Below, piece by piece: positions 49,156 through 57,641 of a stretch of DNA of 64,000 nucleotides; positions within the stretch are counted from its first letter, which is position 1, and every line of letters starts with the position of its first letter. The notes under the pieces were generated by a model, which saw only the letters and a list, made by a program, of their open reading frames with translations, made no database searches and was not told where the DNA came from. Location: NCBI GenBank assembly GCA_036265915.1, contig DATAOC010000046.1, positions 12,452 to 76,451 of the forward strand, in the 5' to 3' direction. This DNA comes from AR12 sp036265915 (GTDB lineage Bacteria; Methylomirabilota; Methylomirabilia; Rokubacteriales; CSP1-6). Both the position numbers and the translations under genes were made by a program.

Positions 49156-52100
49156 AGTCGATCGTCAACGCGCTGGCGCCCAGCAGCGCGTCGACCTTGC
49201 CGGTGAGGGCGGCCGAGGCATCGACGGACACCCCGCGCGAGCGCACCACGACTTCGAGGCCGGGCACGACGACGTGCACGAAGACGGGCACGCCGCCCGG
49301 ATGCTCCTCGCAGAGCTTTCGGAGTGCCGCCAGCTGCCCGGCGGCGTCGCCATTGGCCCGCACGCGGACGCGGCAGGCGCTCGCCTCGCCGCCGTTTCTC
49401 GGCTTGCTGCTCGTCGCGGCCAGCGACTGCTCGAGCAGTCGCACGTCCTCGGCCAGCACCACGCGCCCCTTGTCGCCGTCGTCGACGCGACCGCGCACGA
49501 TGACCGGCTCCCGTCCGCGCAGGAACGGCGCGCTGGCCTTGAACGGCTCCGGAAACACCGTCACCTCCACCGTCCCCGTCATGTCTTCGAGCGTCGCGAA
49601 CGCCATGCGATTGCCGCTCTTGGTGGCCGTCTCCTTGAGCGCGGCCACGTGGCCGACGAGCGTGACCTTCGCGCCGTGCCCCTTGGCGGCCAGATCGGCC
49701 GAGGTCGTCACCCCGAGCGACTCCACCACGGCCGCGTACTGTGCCAGCGGGTGGCCGGAGATGTAGAAGCCGAGGACCTCCTTCTCGTACGCCAGGCGCT
49801 GGTCCTCGGGCCACTCCTCCAGCACGGCGGCAACCGGCTCGCTGCGAAGCTGCACGGGCGCCTTGGGCAGGAGATCGTCGAAGAACGACGCCTGGCCTTC
49901 CGCCCGATCCTTCTGCGTGCGCTGGCCCGCCTCGAGCGCGGCGTCGGTCTGCGCGAGCAGATGTGCGCGCGGCACGCCCAGCGAGTCGAAGGCGCCGGCC
50001 TTGATGAGACTCTCGATCACGCGCCGGTTCACGAGACGAAGGTCGACGCGCTGGCAGAAGTCGTCGAGGGTCTTGAACGGTCCGTCCTCGGCCCGCGTCT
50101 TGAGGATCGATTCCATGGCCGCCTCGCCGACGTTCTTGATGGCGGCCAGGCCGAACCGGATGGCATCGCCGGCGACGCTGAACTGCACCGCGGACACATT
50201 CACGTCGGGCGGCGACACGGCGAGCCCCATCGCCCGGCACTCGTCGATGTATTTCACGATCTTGTCGGTATCGCCCATTTCCGACGTGAGCAGCGCGGCC
50301 ATGAACTCGACCGGATAGTTCGCCTTGAAGTACGCGGTCTGGTACGCCACCAGCGCGTAGGCGGCGGCGTGCGAGTTGTGCACGGCCACGCCGTTGGCGA
50401 TGAAGCTGTGCGCGCCGGGCACCTCGAAGTCGTACGTCGGCTCGATTCCCTCGCGCTCGAAGCGCACCGGCATGGCCCACGCAATCGGCACGTCGCTGAG
50501 CTCGGTCGACAGCCCACGGCGCCGCGCGTCCACGCGCTGGAAGGCGGCGGTGGCGGCGTCGAGGACGGCCACCGCGTCGCCGGGCTTCAGCTCCTCGGCG
50601 TTGATCCAGCCGCGCTCGGTGAAGATCGGGTGGTCGGGCGTGCAGCGCAGGGTGAGCCCGTTGTCGAGCGTGAGGCGGCCGACCTGCCGCATGCCGCTCG
50701 GGCGGACGCGACACGCCTTGTGCGGACCATCCTTGGTGAGCACGACGTCGCCGTCGCGAACGGCCGTGATGGGCTTGCGCGAGCCGTCGGCCATCTCCAC
50801 CCACGTGTCGGCGGCCAGGCACTTGTTGAAGCCGTAGCCGGCGAACTTCTCCATCAGCTCCCACACCCGCTCGGCCTTCGCCGCCTGCGTGCCCTTCTCC
50901 GCGCAACCGGCCAGGAACTTCTCGCGCTGCTTCGCCATCAGATCGCGATCCTTCTTGCCCATGGCGCGGCGGAGCGTGTCGGCCTCGCCCATGGTGAAGC
51001 CCGCCATCTCGGAGGCGATCTGCATGATCTGCTCCTGGTAGACCATGATCCCGTACGTCTCCCGCGTGAACTTCTCCATCGCGGGATGCTCGTACGTGAC
51101 CTTCGCGCGGCCGTGCTTGCGATTGATGAAGTCGGGGATCAGCTCCATCGGCCCCGGCCGGTAGAGCGACACCATCGCGATGACGTCCTCGAGCCGCTCG
51201 GGCTTGAGCCCGCGCAGCGCCTCGCGCATTCCCGAGGACTCCAGCTGGAACACGCCGAAGGTCTTGGCCTCCGTGAGCAGCGCGTAGGCCTTGGCGTCGT
51301 CCAGCGGCAGCGCGTCGAAGTCGATCGTGATCCCGCGCGACTGCGTGATCAGCGCCGCCGTGTTGGCAAGCACCGTCAGCGTGCGCAGCCCCAGAAAGTC
51401 CATCTTCAGGAGGCCAAGCTTCTCGATCGGCCCCATGGCGTAGCCGGTGATGAGCTCCGGGCGCTTCGGATCCTTGTAGAGCGGAATGTAGTCGTCGAGC
51501 GGATCGTCGGCGATGACGACGGCCGAGGCGTGCACGGAGGCGTGGCGCGTGCAGCCCTCGAGCGCCCGCGCGATGTCCCAGAGCTCCGCGACGCCGGGCT
51601 GGCCCTTGACCATCTCGGCCAGTGGCGGCGACTTCTGATACGCGTCGTCGAGCGTGATGTTCAGCGGGAAGTTGGGCACCAGCTTGGCGATACGGTCCAC
51701 GTCGGCATAGGTCATGCCGAGCACGCGGCCGACGTCCCGGATGGCCGCCTTGGCGCCCAGCGTGCCGAAGGTGATGATGTGCGCCACCCGGTCGCGCCCG
51801 TACTTGTCGGCGACATAGCGGATGACCTCGTCACGCCGGTCGTCCGCGAAATCGATGTCCATGTCGGGCATCGAGATCCGTTCTGGGTTCAAGAATCGCT
51901 CGAAGAGGAGTCCGTATCGTATCGGATCGACGTTCGTGATGCCGAGGCAGTACGCCACCAGCGAGCCCGCCGACGAGCCACGCCCGGGCCCGACGGCGAC
52001 GCCGTGCTGCCTCGCGTAATGAATAAAGTCCCACACGACGAGGAAGTAGCCGGCGAAGCCCATCTTCTCGATCACCGCCAGCTCGTGCGCGAGCCGGCTC

Positions 52101-53071
52101 TCGATGGCGTCGCTGGGGCTCTGGCCGTAGCGCCGCGCCAGCCCCTCGCGCGCGAGCTCCTCGAGGTAGCTCTCCAGCGTGTGGCCGTCCGGCACCACGT
52201 ACTTCGGGAGGTGGAAGCGCCCGAAATCGAGCGTGAGGTTGCAGCGCTCCGCGACCGCCAGCGTATTCCGGCACGCCTCCGGGATGTCGGCGAACACCAC
52301 CGCCATCTCCTCGGCCGACTTCACGTAGAACTCCTGCGTCGAGAACCGCCAGCGAGTCGGGTCGGCCAGCGTCGATCCCGTCTGGATGCACAGCAGCGCC
52401 TCGTGGGCGCGCGCGTGCCCGGCCTCGAGATAGTGCGAGTCGTTGGTGCCGCAGATCGGCGCCCCGATCGCCTTGGCGATCTTGAGCGTCTCCGCGGTGA
52501 CCTTCACCTGCTCGTCCATCCCGTGCGCCTGGACTTCCATGAAGTAGTGGTCGCGCCCGAAGACCTCCTGGTACCAGCCGGCCGTCTGCCGCGCACGGTC
52601 CGCGTCGCCCGCGGTGAGCGCGCGCGACACCTCGGAGTTGAGACAGCCCGAGAGCACGAGGAGGCCGTCGGCGTGCTGGGCGAGCAGCTCGCGATCGACG
52701 CGCGGCTTGTAGTAGAAGCCCTCGAGGTACGCCTTCGAGACGAGCTTGATCAGATTGCGATAGCCGGTGACGTCGCGCACGAGCACCGTCAGGTGATTGG
52801 CGCCCTCGTAGCCGGCGCCGTCCTGCGAGCCGCGCTCCGTGCGCTTGCCGGGCGCCACGTAGAGCTCGCAGCCCAGGATCGGCTTGATGCCCGCCTTCTG
52901 CGCGGCCAGGTAGAAGTCGACGCCGCCGAAGAGGTTGCCGTGATCGGTGAGCGCGATGGCGGGAAACTTGAGGTCCTTCGCCTTCTTGACGAGCTTCTCG
53001 AGCTGAGCGGCGCCGTCGAGGAGACTGTACTCCGAGTGGACGTGGAGGTGGACGAACTCGGCGTGCTGCAC
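49148..53071 (-). CDS. dnaE: DNA polymerase III subunit alpha containing a mini-intein
   Basis: The translated product is 1307 aa; without the intein (residues 751-899) the mature enzyme is 1158 aa, normal for DnaE1. It has an N-terminal PHP domain (HLHVHSEYSLLDGA) and the palm with DMDIDF near residue 400. Fingers sequences GYGFNK and SHAAAYALVAYQTAY flank the intein. A helix-hairpin-helix/OB region carries VTLVGHVAALKET and TGTVEVTVFPEPF. It is the replicative polymerase. The start is GTG, 7 bp after the guaA stop. The frame is unbroken through the intein, so splicing is required. Confidence 0.97.
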   Translation of the reverse strand: MQHAEFVHLHVHSEYSLLDGAAQLEKLVKKAKDLKFPAIALTDHGNLFGGVDFYLAAQKAGIKPILGCELYVAPGKRTERGSQDGAGYEGANHLTVLVRDVTGYRNLIKLVSKAYLEGFYYKPRVDRELLAQHADGLLVLSGCLNSEVSRALTAGDADRARQTAGWYQEVFGRDHYFMEVQAHGMDEQVKVTAETLKIAKAIGAPICGTNDSHYLEAGHARAHEALLCIQTGSTLADPTRWRFSTQEFYVKSAEEMAVVFADIPEACRNTLAVAERCNLTLDFGRFHLPKYVVPDGHTLESYLEELAREGLARRYGQSPSDAIESRLAHELAVIEKMGFAGYFLVVWDFIHYARQHGVAVGPGRGSSAGSLVAYCLGITNVDPIRYGLLFERFLNPERISMPDMDIDFADDRRDEVIRYVADKYGRDRVAHIITFGTLGAKAAIRDVGRVLGMTYADVDRIAKLVPNFPLNITLDDAYQKSPPLAEMVKGQPGVAELWDIARALEGCTRHASVHASAVVIADDPLDDYIPLYKDPKRPELITGYAMGPIEKLGLLKMDFLGLRTLTVLANTAALITQSRGITIDFDALPLDDAKAYALLTEAKTFGVFQLESSGMREALRGLKPERLEDVIAMVSLYRPGPMELIPDFINRKHGRAKVTYEHPAMEKFTRETYGIMVYQEQIMQIASEMAGFTMGEADTLRRAMGKKDRDLMAKQREKFLAGCAEKGTQAAKAERVWELMEKFAGYGFNKCLAADTWVEMADGSRKPITAVRDGDVVLTKDGPHKACRVRPSGMRQVGRLTLDNGLTLRCTPDHPIFTERGWINAEELKPGDAVAVLDAATAAFQRVDARRRGLSTELSDVPIAWAMPVRFEREGIEPTYDFEVPGAHSFIANGVAVHNSHAAAYALVAYQTAYFKANYPVEFMAALLTSEMGDTDKIVKYIDECRAMGLAVSPPDVNVSAVQFSVAGDAIRFGLAAIKNVGEAAMESILKTRAEDGPFKTLDDFCQRVDLRLVNRRVIESLIKAGAFDSLGVPRAHLLAQTDAALEAGQRTQKDRAEGQASFFDDLLPKAPVQLRSEPVAAVLEEWPEDQRLAYEKEVLGFYISGHPLAQYAAVVESLGVTTSADLAAKGHGAKVTLVGHVAALKETATKSGNRMAFATLEDMTGTVEVTVFPEPFKASAPFLRGREPVIVRGRVDDGDKGRVVLAEDVRLLEQSLAATSSKPRNGGEASACRVRVRANGDAAGQLAALRKLCEEHPGGVPVFVHVVVPGLEVVVRSRGVSVDASAALTGKVDALLGASALTIDYA
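50375..50821 (-). other. DnaE mini-intein (149 aa)
   Basis: The insert starts with Cys (CLAADTW, block A), has block B TPDHPIF with the conserved His, and block F YDFEVPGAHSFIANGV. It ends VAVHN followed by Ser of the C-extein, the standard C1 / HN / S+1 set. It interrupts GYGFNK-SHAAAYAL. With about 149 residues and no DOD or HNH endonuclease motif between blocks B and F, it is a self-splicing but non-mobile mini-intein. Boundaries are defined by flanking family sequence. Confidence 0.93.
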
Positions 53072-53078
53072 GCGTGCG

Positions 53079-54863
53079 CTACTCGAGCTCGATGGTCGCC
53101 GGTGGCTTGTTGGTCACGTCGTAGACGACGGCATCGACGCGACCCAGTGTCGCCAGCGACTCGGTGATCTCGCGCACGACCGAGGCCGGCAGCCGCGCGT
53201 ACTCCGCTGTCATACCATCGCGTGAATTGACGGGACGCAGCACGATCGTCTCGCCGCCCGGCGCCGCGCCGAGTGGCAGCATCCCGATCGGCAGCTGCCA
53301 GATGGCGTCGTAGAGATCGTGCGCGCGCACGATGCGCGTCACGATATCGTCGGCGGCGCGCAGCAGCGCCACCCGCTCCCGCGTGAGCGTCGCCGGATGG
53401 ATGCCGAGCGCGCCGAACGCGCGCTGCGGCCGTCGGTAAACGACGTCGACCACGCGATTGATCGCGCGATGCTCGTTCGTCACCCGCCGCGACAGCGCGC
53501 CCGCCTCGTCCACGCCGCCGGTGCCTTCCAGCGCGAGCAGCTGCGAGTAGCTGCGCTCGTCGCCCTGTACGCCGACGGTCCGCACCGGCACCACGAAGCC
53601 GGCCACGCCGGCCGGCAGCGCGACGGACGCCGGCTGCACGGCCGCGCCGTGATCGCTGCACACGCAGCGGACGGCAAGGCCCGGGCCGGGGAACGGATGC
53701 CGCCACACGACCTCGTGCGGCAGACCCAGCTCCTCGCCGAGCACCCGCACCTCGTCCTTGTAGAAGTCCACCAGCGGCTCGATCACCCTGCCCTGGTCGA
53801 GCAGCGCCTGGATGCGCGGCGCGCGGTTGTGATGCGTCTTGATCTTCGCCGCATGGCGAGCGCCGCCGGATTCGATCGTGTCGGGATAGATCGTGCCCTG
53901 GCCGAGCAGCCAGTCGCGATCACGCAGGCCGAGCTTGGCGAACTCGTCCTCCTGCACGTCGACGAACACGTCGCCGATGATGGCGCGCTTCTGCTCGGGA
54001 TTGGTGACCCCGGCCAAACGAGCGAAGAAATCCGCGCTCCGATCGGCGACACGCACGGCGCCCGTGCCGACGGCGCGCTCGAGATAGTGCATGGCGTCGG
54101 TATCGCTCTCGCGCATGAAGCCGGTGTCCACGTACAGGCCGAGGACTCGCTCGGGGCCGAGGGCCTGGGCGCAGAGGTAGAACGCCACCGTGGAGTCGAC
54201 GCCGCCGCTGATGAGAAAGAACACCTTGCGGTCGCCGACGGTGGCCCGGATGCTGCCCATGACCTGATCCAGCCGGGCGCGAGGATCCCAGTCCCGCGTG
54301 GCGCCGCAGACATCGAACACGAAGGTCCTGAGGATCTCCGTGCCGTGCTCGGTGTGAACGACCTCGGGATGGAACTGCAAGCCGAACAGCCGCCGGCCTC
54401 GATGCTCCATCGCGGCGACCTTGCAGTCGTCGGTCTCGCCCACGATCGCAAAGCCGGGCGGAATGTCGACCACGGTGTCGCCGTGGCTCATCCAGACCCT
54501 GAGGGATCTGGTCGGAACATTGCGAAAGAGCAGACATTCGCCCGTATGCAGTGACGAATGGCCGTACTCCTTCGTCACCCCAGGCTCCACACGCCCCAAG
54601 AGGTCACGCGCCATCAGCTGGTGGCCGTAGCAGATGCCGAGAACGGGAATGCCGAGCTCGTAGATGCGCCGGTCCACCGCGGGGCTCGTCGCCTCGACGA
54701 CGCTGGACGGTCCACCGGAGATGATGACGCCGCGGGCGCCGGCAAGCTCGGCGGCGGGCTTGTTGACGTCGGCGACCACTGCGTGTACCCCGAGCTCCCG
54801 GATCCGGCGCGCGATGAGATGGCAATACTGACCGCCGGCGTTCAGGACGACGATCTGACTCAC
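53079..54863 (-). CDS. guaA: GMP synthase (glutamine-hydrolysing), long eukaryote-like form
   Basis: The 594-aa enzyme has an N-terminal glutaminase (GICYGHQ, HPEVVHTEHG) and the ATP pyrophosphatase domain with ISGGVDSTVA. Its dimerisation region is longer than the E. coli type (525 aa). It carries VRTVGVQGDERSYSQL before HPATLTRERVALLRAAD and a second half ending KPPATIELE, an order like human GMPS. It aminates XMP to GMP. The start is GTG; the guaB-like gene lies 14 bp upstream in the same operon. Confidence 0.93.
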   Translation of the reverse strand: MSQIVVLNAGGQYCHLIARRIRELGVHAVVADVNKPAAELAGARGVIISGGPSSVVEATSPAVDRRIYELGIPVLGICYGHQLMARDLLGRVEPGVTKEYGHSSLHTGECLLFRNVPTRSLRVWMSHGDTVVDIPPGFAIVGETDDCKVAAMEHRGRRLFGLQFHPEVVHTEHGTEILRTFVFDVCGATRDWDPRARLDQVMGSIRATVGDRKVFFLISGGVDSTVAFYLCAQALGPERVLGLYVDTGFMRESDTDAMHYLERAVGTGAVRVADRSADFFARLAGVTNPEQKRAIIGDVFVDVQEDEFAKLGLRDRDWLLGQGTIYPDTIESGGARHAAKIKTHHNRAPRIQALLDQGRVIEPLVDFYKDEVRVLGEELGLPHEVVWRHPFPGPGLAVRCVCSDHGAAVQPASVALPAGVAGFVVPVRTVGVQGDERSYSQLLALEGTGGVDEAGALSRRVTNEHRAINRVVDVVYRRPQRAFGALGIHPATLTRERVALLRAADDIVTRIVRAHDLYDAIWQLPIGMLPLGAAPGGETIVLRPVNSRDGMTAEYARLPASVVREITESLATLGRVDAVVYDVTNKPPATIELE

Positions 54864-54877
54864 GACCTGGCGACCGT

Positions 54878-56038
54878 CTACCGCGGCCGTCCCAGTTTCT
54901 GCGCCTGCTGGAACACCTTGCCTTCGGTCTTGATCGTGGGGGCGATGATCAGCTCCGTCTGCTGCAGCTCACGGATGGACCGGGCCCCCACCGAGCCCAT
55001 GCACGTGCGGATGGCGCCCACGAGGTTCAGCGTGCCGTCCTCGGTGAACGCGGGGCCGAACAGGATCTGCTCGAGCGAGCCGGCCGTGCCCACGCGGATG
55101 CGCGTGCCGCGCGGCAGGTTGCTGTGCGGCGTCGCCATGCCCCAGTGGTAGCCCTTGCCGGGCGCCTCGTGCGCGCGCGCGAAGGCCGAGCCGATCATGA
55201 CGGCGTCGGCGCCGGACGCGAACGCCTTGCAGACGTCGCCACCGGTCGTCATGCCGCCGTCGGTGATGATGGGAACGTACCGGCCGGTGGTCTTGTAGTG
55301 GAAGTCGCGCGCAGCCGCCGCGTCCGCCGTCGCCGTCACCTGGGGCACGCCGAGCCCGAGCACCTCGCGGCTCGTGCACGCAGCCCCCGGGCCGACGCCG
55401 ATGAGCAGCGCGTCGGCGCCGACGTCCATCAGCTCCAGGCACGCCTCGTAGGTGACCACGTTGCCGATGACGAGCGGGATGGCGAGCTGCTTCTTGAGCT
55501 TTCGGAGATCGACCGGCGTGTACTCGGTGGCGATGTGGCGGGCCGTCGTGACCGTGGACTGCACCACGAAGATGTCGGCGCCGGCCTCCTGGGCGATCTG
55601 GCCGAACCGCTCGGCGCGCTGCGGTATGGACGACACGACCGCGGGCCCGCCGCCCTTCTTGATCTCCCGGATGCGCTGGTGGATCAGCTCTTCCTTGATG
55701 GGCTCGCTGTAGATGGACTGGATGATCTTGGTGGCTTCTTCCTGGCTGGCGGAGACGATGCGCTCGAGCACGTCATCCGGATTCGGATAGCGCGAGAAGA
55801 TGCCTTCCAGGTTCAGGACGGCGAGACCACCGTGCTTGCCCATCTCCACGGCGAGGCGCGGCCCGACGACGCCGTCCATGGCGGCCGCGATGATCGGCAG
55901 GTCGTACCGGTGGCCGCACAGCTCCCAGGAGATGTCGACCTCGTTCGGGTTGACGGTCAGGGCGCCGGGGACGAGCGCGATGTCATCGAAGCCGTACGCG
56001 ACCCTCGCCTTCCGCCCTCGCCCCACCCACATCCCCAT
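54878..56038 (-). CDS. guaB: IMP dehydrogenase family protein (GuaB3-like, no CBS domains)
   Basis: The 386-aa TIM-barrel protein has AYGFDDIALVPG, AAAMDGVVGPRLAVEMGKHGG, the catalytic loop GVGPGAACTSREVLG with the active-site Cys, and ITDGGMTTGGD. The Bateman (CBS) domains of canonical GuaB are absent, as in actinobacterial GuaB3. It probably oxidises IMP to XMP for GuaA, but GuaB3 proteins may do something related and a canonical guaB elsewhere is not excluded. ATG 56038 follows AGGAGGAG; a -10-like TATATT lies at 56084-56089 (minus). Confidence 0.9.
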   Translation of the reverse strand: MGMWVGRGRKARVAYGFDDIALVPGALTVNPNEVDISWELCGHRYDLPIIAAAMDGVVGPRLAVEMGKHGGLAVLNLEGIFSRYPNPDDVLERIVSASQEEATKIIQSIYSEPIKEELIHQRIREIKKGGGPAVVSSIPQRAERFGQIAQEAGADIFVVQSTVTTARHIATEYTPVDLRKLKKQLAIPLVIGNVVTYEACLELMDVGADALLIGVGPGAACTSREVLGLGVPQVTATADAAAARDFHYKTTGRYVPIITDGGMTTGGDVCKAFASGADAVMIGSAFARAHEAPGKGYHWGMATPHSNLPRGTRIRVGTAGSLEQILFGPAFTEDGTLNLVGAIRTCMGSVGARSIRELQQTELIIAPTIKTEGKVFQQAQKLGRPR

Positions 56039-56131
56039 CGGTTGTCTCCTCCTGGGGCCGCCGCCCGCCGCCGGCAGGTCCCAAATATAGGGATCGACGC
56101 TCACTCGCCCACTAGATTTGGTGCAGTATAC

Positions 56132-56152
56132 TGACGGCCCTCCCGGCCGTCA
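56132..56152 (-). terminator. Hairpin at the end of coaX
   Basis: TGACGGCC and GGCCGTCA form a perfect 8-bp stem around CTCCC, including the coaX stop codon. It separates the coaX-birA-valS genes from the guaB-guaA-dnaE-accA group. No U-run follows. Confidence 0.45.
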
Positions 56153-56920
56153 AGGGAGCCGGCGCTCGTAGAGCAGGCGCAGTCCCTCGAGCCCGAGGTC
56201 CTCGTTGACGTGGTCGATGGAGCGCGCCACGTCGGCGATGAGGGCGGCGTAACCACCCGTCGCGATGACCTTCGCCTGGCCGGCGAGCTCGGCCTTCATC
56301 CGCGCCACCAGCCCATCCACGAGGCCGGCGTAGCCATAGACCACCCCCGACTGGATGTTCGTCACCGTGTTGCGTCCGATCGCCTCCTTCGGACGCACGA
56401 ACTCCACCCGGTACAGTCGCGCGGCACGGCTCACCAGGGCCTCGGTCGCCGTCCCGATGCCCGGGGCGATCGCCCCGCCGATGAACGCGCCGTCCGCGCT
56501 GACGCAGTCGAACGTGGTCGCCGTGCCAAGGTCGACCACGATGAGCGGCGGTGGCGGGTACAGGGCGGCGGCGGCCACGGACTTGATGATGCGGTCGGCG
56601 CCCACCTCCCGCGGCGTGTCGACGCGCATGGGCATCGGGGTGTTGACGCCGGGCTCGACCGTGTACGGCGTGAGTCCGAAGTACTTCTCGCACATCCACT
56701 CGAGCGTCTGCTGCACCGGCGGCACGACGTTGGAGATGGCGACGCCGTCGAGGCTTCTCGGCTCGATGCCCCGCGAGCGCAGCAGCGTCTCGATGAACAC
56801 GCCGTACTCATCGGCCGTCTGCTCGCGGCGGCTGGTCAGGCGCCAGGAGACGCGCAGCCGGTCGCCGTCGTACACGCCGATCTTCGTGTTGGTGTTGCCG
56901 ACCTCAACGACGAGCAGCAT
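56150..56920 (-). CDS. coaX: Type III pantothenate kinase
   Basis: The 256-aa acetate-kinase-fold enzyme has EVGNTNTKIG at the start in place of the usual DxGNT, GADR mid-protein and DLGTATTFD. It phosphorylates pantothenate in the first step of CoA synthesis and is insensitive to CoA feedback. ATG 56920 gives the canonical N terminus and lies inside the 3' end of birA (17-bp overlap), the common birA-coaX pairing. Confidence 0.94.
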   Translation of the reverse strand: MLLVVEVGNTNTKIGVYDGDRLRVSWRLTSRREQTADEYGVFIETLLRSRGIEPRSLDGVAISNVVPPVQQTLEWMCEKYFGLTPYTVEPGVNTPMPMRVDTPREVGADRIIKSVAAAALYPPPPLIVVDLGTATTFDCVSADGAFIGGAIAPGIGTATEALVSRAARLYRVEFVRPKEAIGRNTVTNIQSGVVYGYAGLVDGLVARMKAELAGQAKVIATGGYAALIADVARSIDHVNEDLGLEGLRLLYERRLP

Positions 56921-57641
56921 GCTCGGGCTCGTCGCCCACCTCGCCCGCCACCACGCGATGCCGGCGCCCCCCGTCTTCCAGCACGAGCGCACCGTCGGGA
57001 TCGAGGTCGACCGCGACGCCGCTCACGCCGTCCACGCTCACACGGCGGCCGATGGTGTCGGCCAGCGACAGCCAGCGCGCGCGCACCGGCGCCATCCCGT
57101 CCGCTTCGACGCGGGCGCGCCAGTGGTCGAACGCCTCCAGCAGCGCGGTGAGCACCGCCTCCGCGGACACCGCGCGGCCCGTCTCGATTGCCACCGACGT
57201 CGCCCGCGCCGCGAGTCCCGCCGGAAACGCCCGCTGGGTCAGGTTCACGCCGACGCCGATCGCGATGACCGCCGCCGCGGCATCGCCGACGGCGCGGCTC
57301 TCGAGCAGGATGCCCGCGATCTTGCGCCCGCCGATGAGGACGTCGTTCGGCCACTTCAGGCGTGCGGCCAGCGCCGCCATGCGCGCCAGCGTCTCGGCAA
57401 CGGCCACCGCCGTGACGAGCGAGTACGCTGGCCACTGCGCGGGGGACAGTCTCGGGCGCAGCAGGATCGAGGTCAGCAGGCTCTGCCCTGGTGCCGCGTC
57501 CCAGGCGCGGCCGCGACGTCCGCGTCCCGCTGCCTGGTAGTCGGCGACGACGACGGTCCGATCCGCAGCACCGGTGGCCGCCAGCGCGAAGATGGTCGCC
57601 TGCGTGGAATCGACGCGCTCGAGGCGGATGATCTGCGTCAT
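56904..57641 (-). CDS. birA: Biotin--[acetyl-CoA-carboxylase] ligase
   Basis: The 245-aa ligase has QAAGRGRRGRAWDA for biotinyl-AMP, LKWPNDVLIGGRKIAGIL, and a C-terminal SH3-like domain. It lacks an N-terminal HTH, so it is a ligase only and not a repressor. It biotinylates AccB for fatty-acid synthesis; accA lies downstream in the same block. Its ATG overlaps the valS stop by 4 bp. Confidence 0.95.
   Translation of the reverse strand: MTQIIRLERVDSTQATIFALAATGAADRTVVVADYQAAGRGRRGRAWDAAPGQSLLTSILLRPRLSPAQWPAYSLVTAVAVAETLARMAALAARLKWPNDVLIGGRKIAGILLESRAVGDAAAAVIAIGVGVNLTQRAFPAGLAARATSVAIETGRAVSAEAVLTALLEAFDHWRARVEADGMAPVRARWLSLADTIGRRVSVDGVSGVAVDLDPDGALVLEDGGRRHRVVAGEVGDEPEHAARR

Noticed and set aside
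50375..50821. Reading the insert in dnaE as an insertion that inactivates the gene
   Set aside because: The frame is continuous and the insert has all intein splicing residues at both ends.
48938..53167. A 1409-codon open frame on the plus strand across the dnaE region
   Set aside because: It is antisense to dnaE, which has full family motifs. The plus-strand translation is low-complexity Arg/His/Leu-rich sequence typical of the complementary frame of a GC-rich gene.
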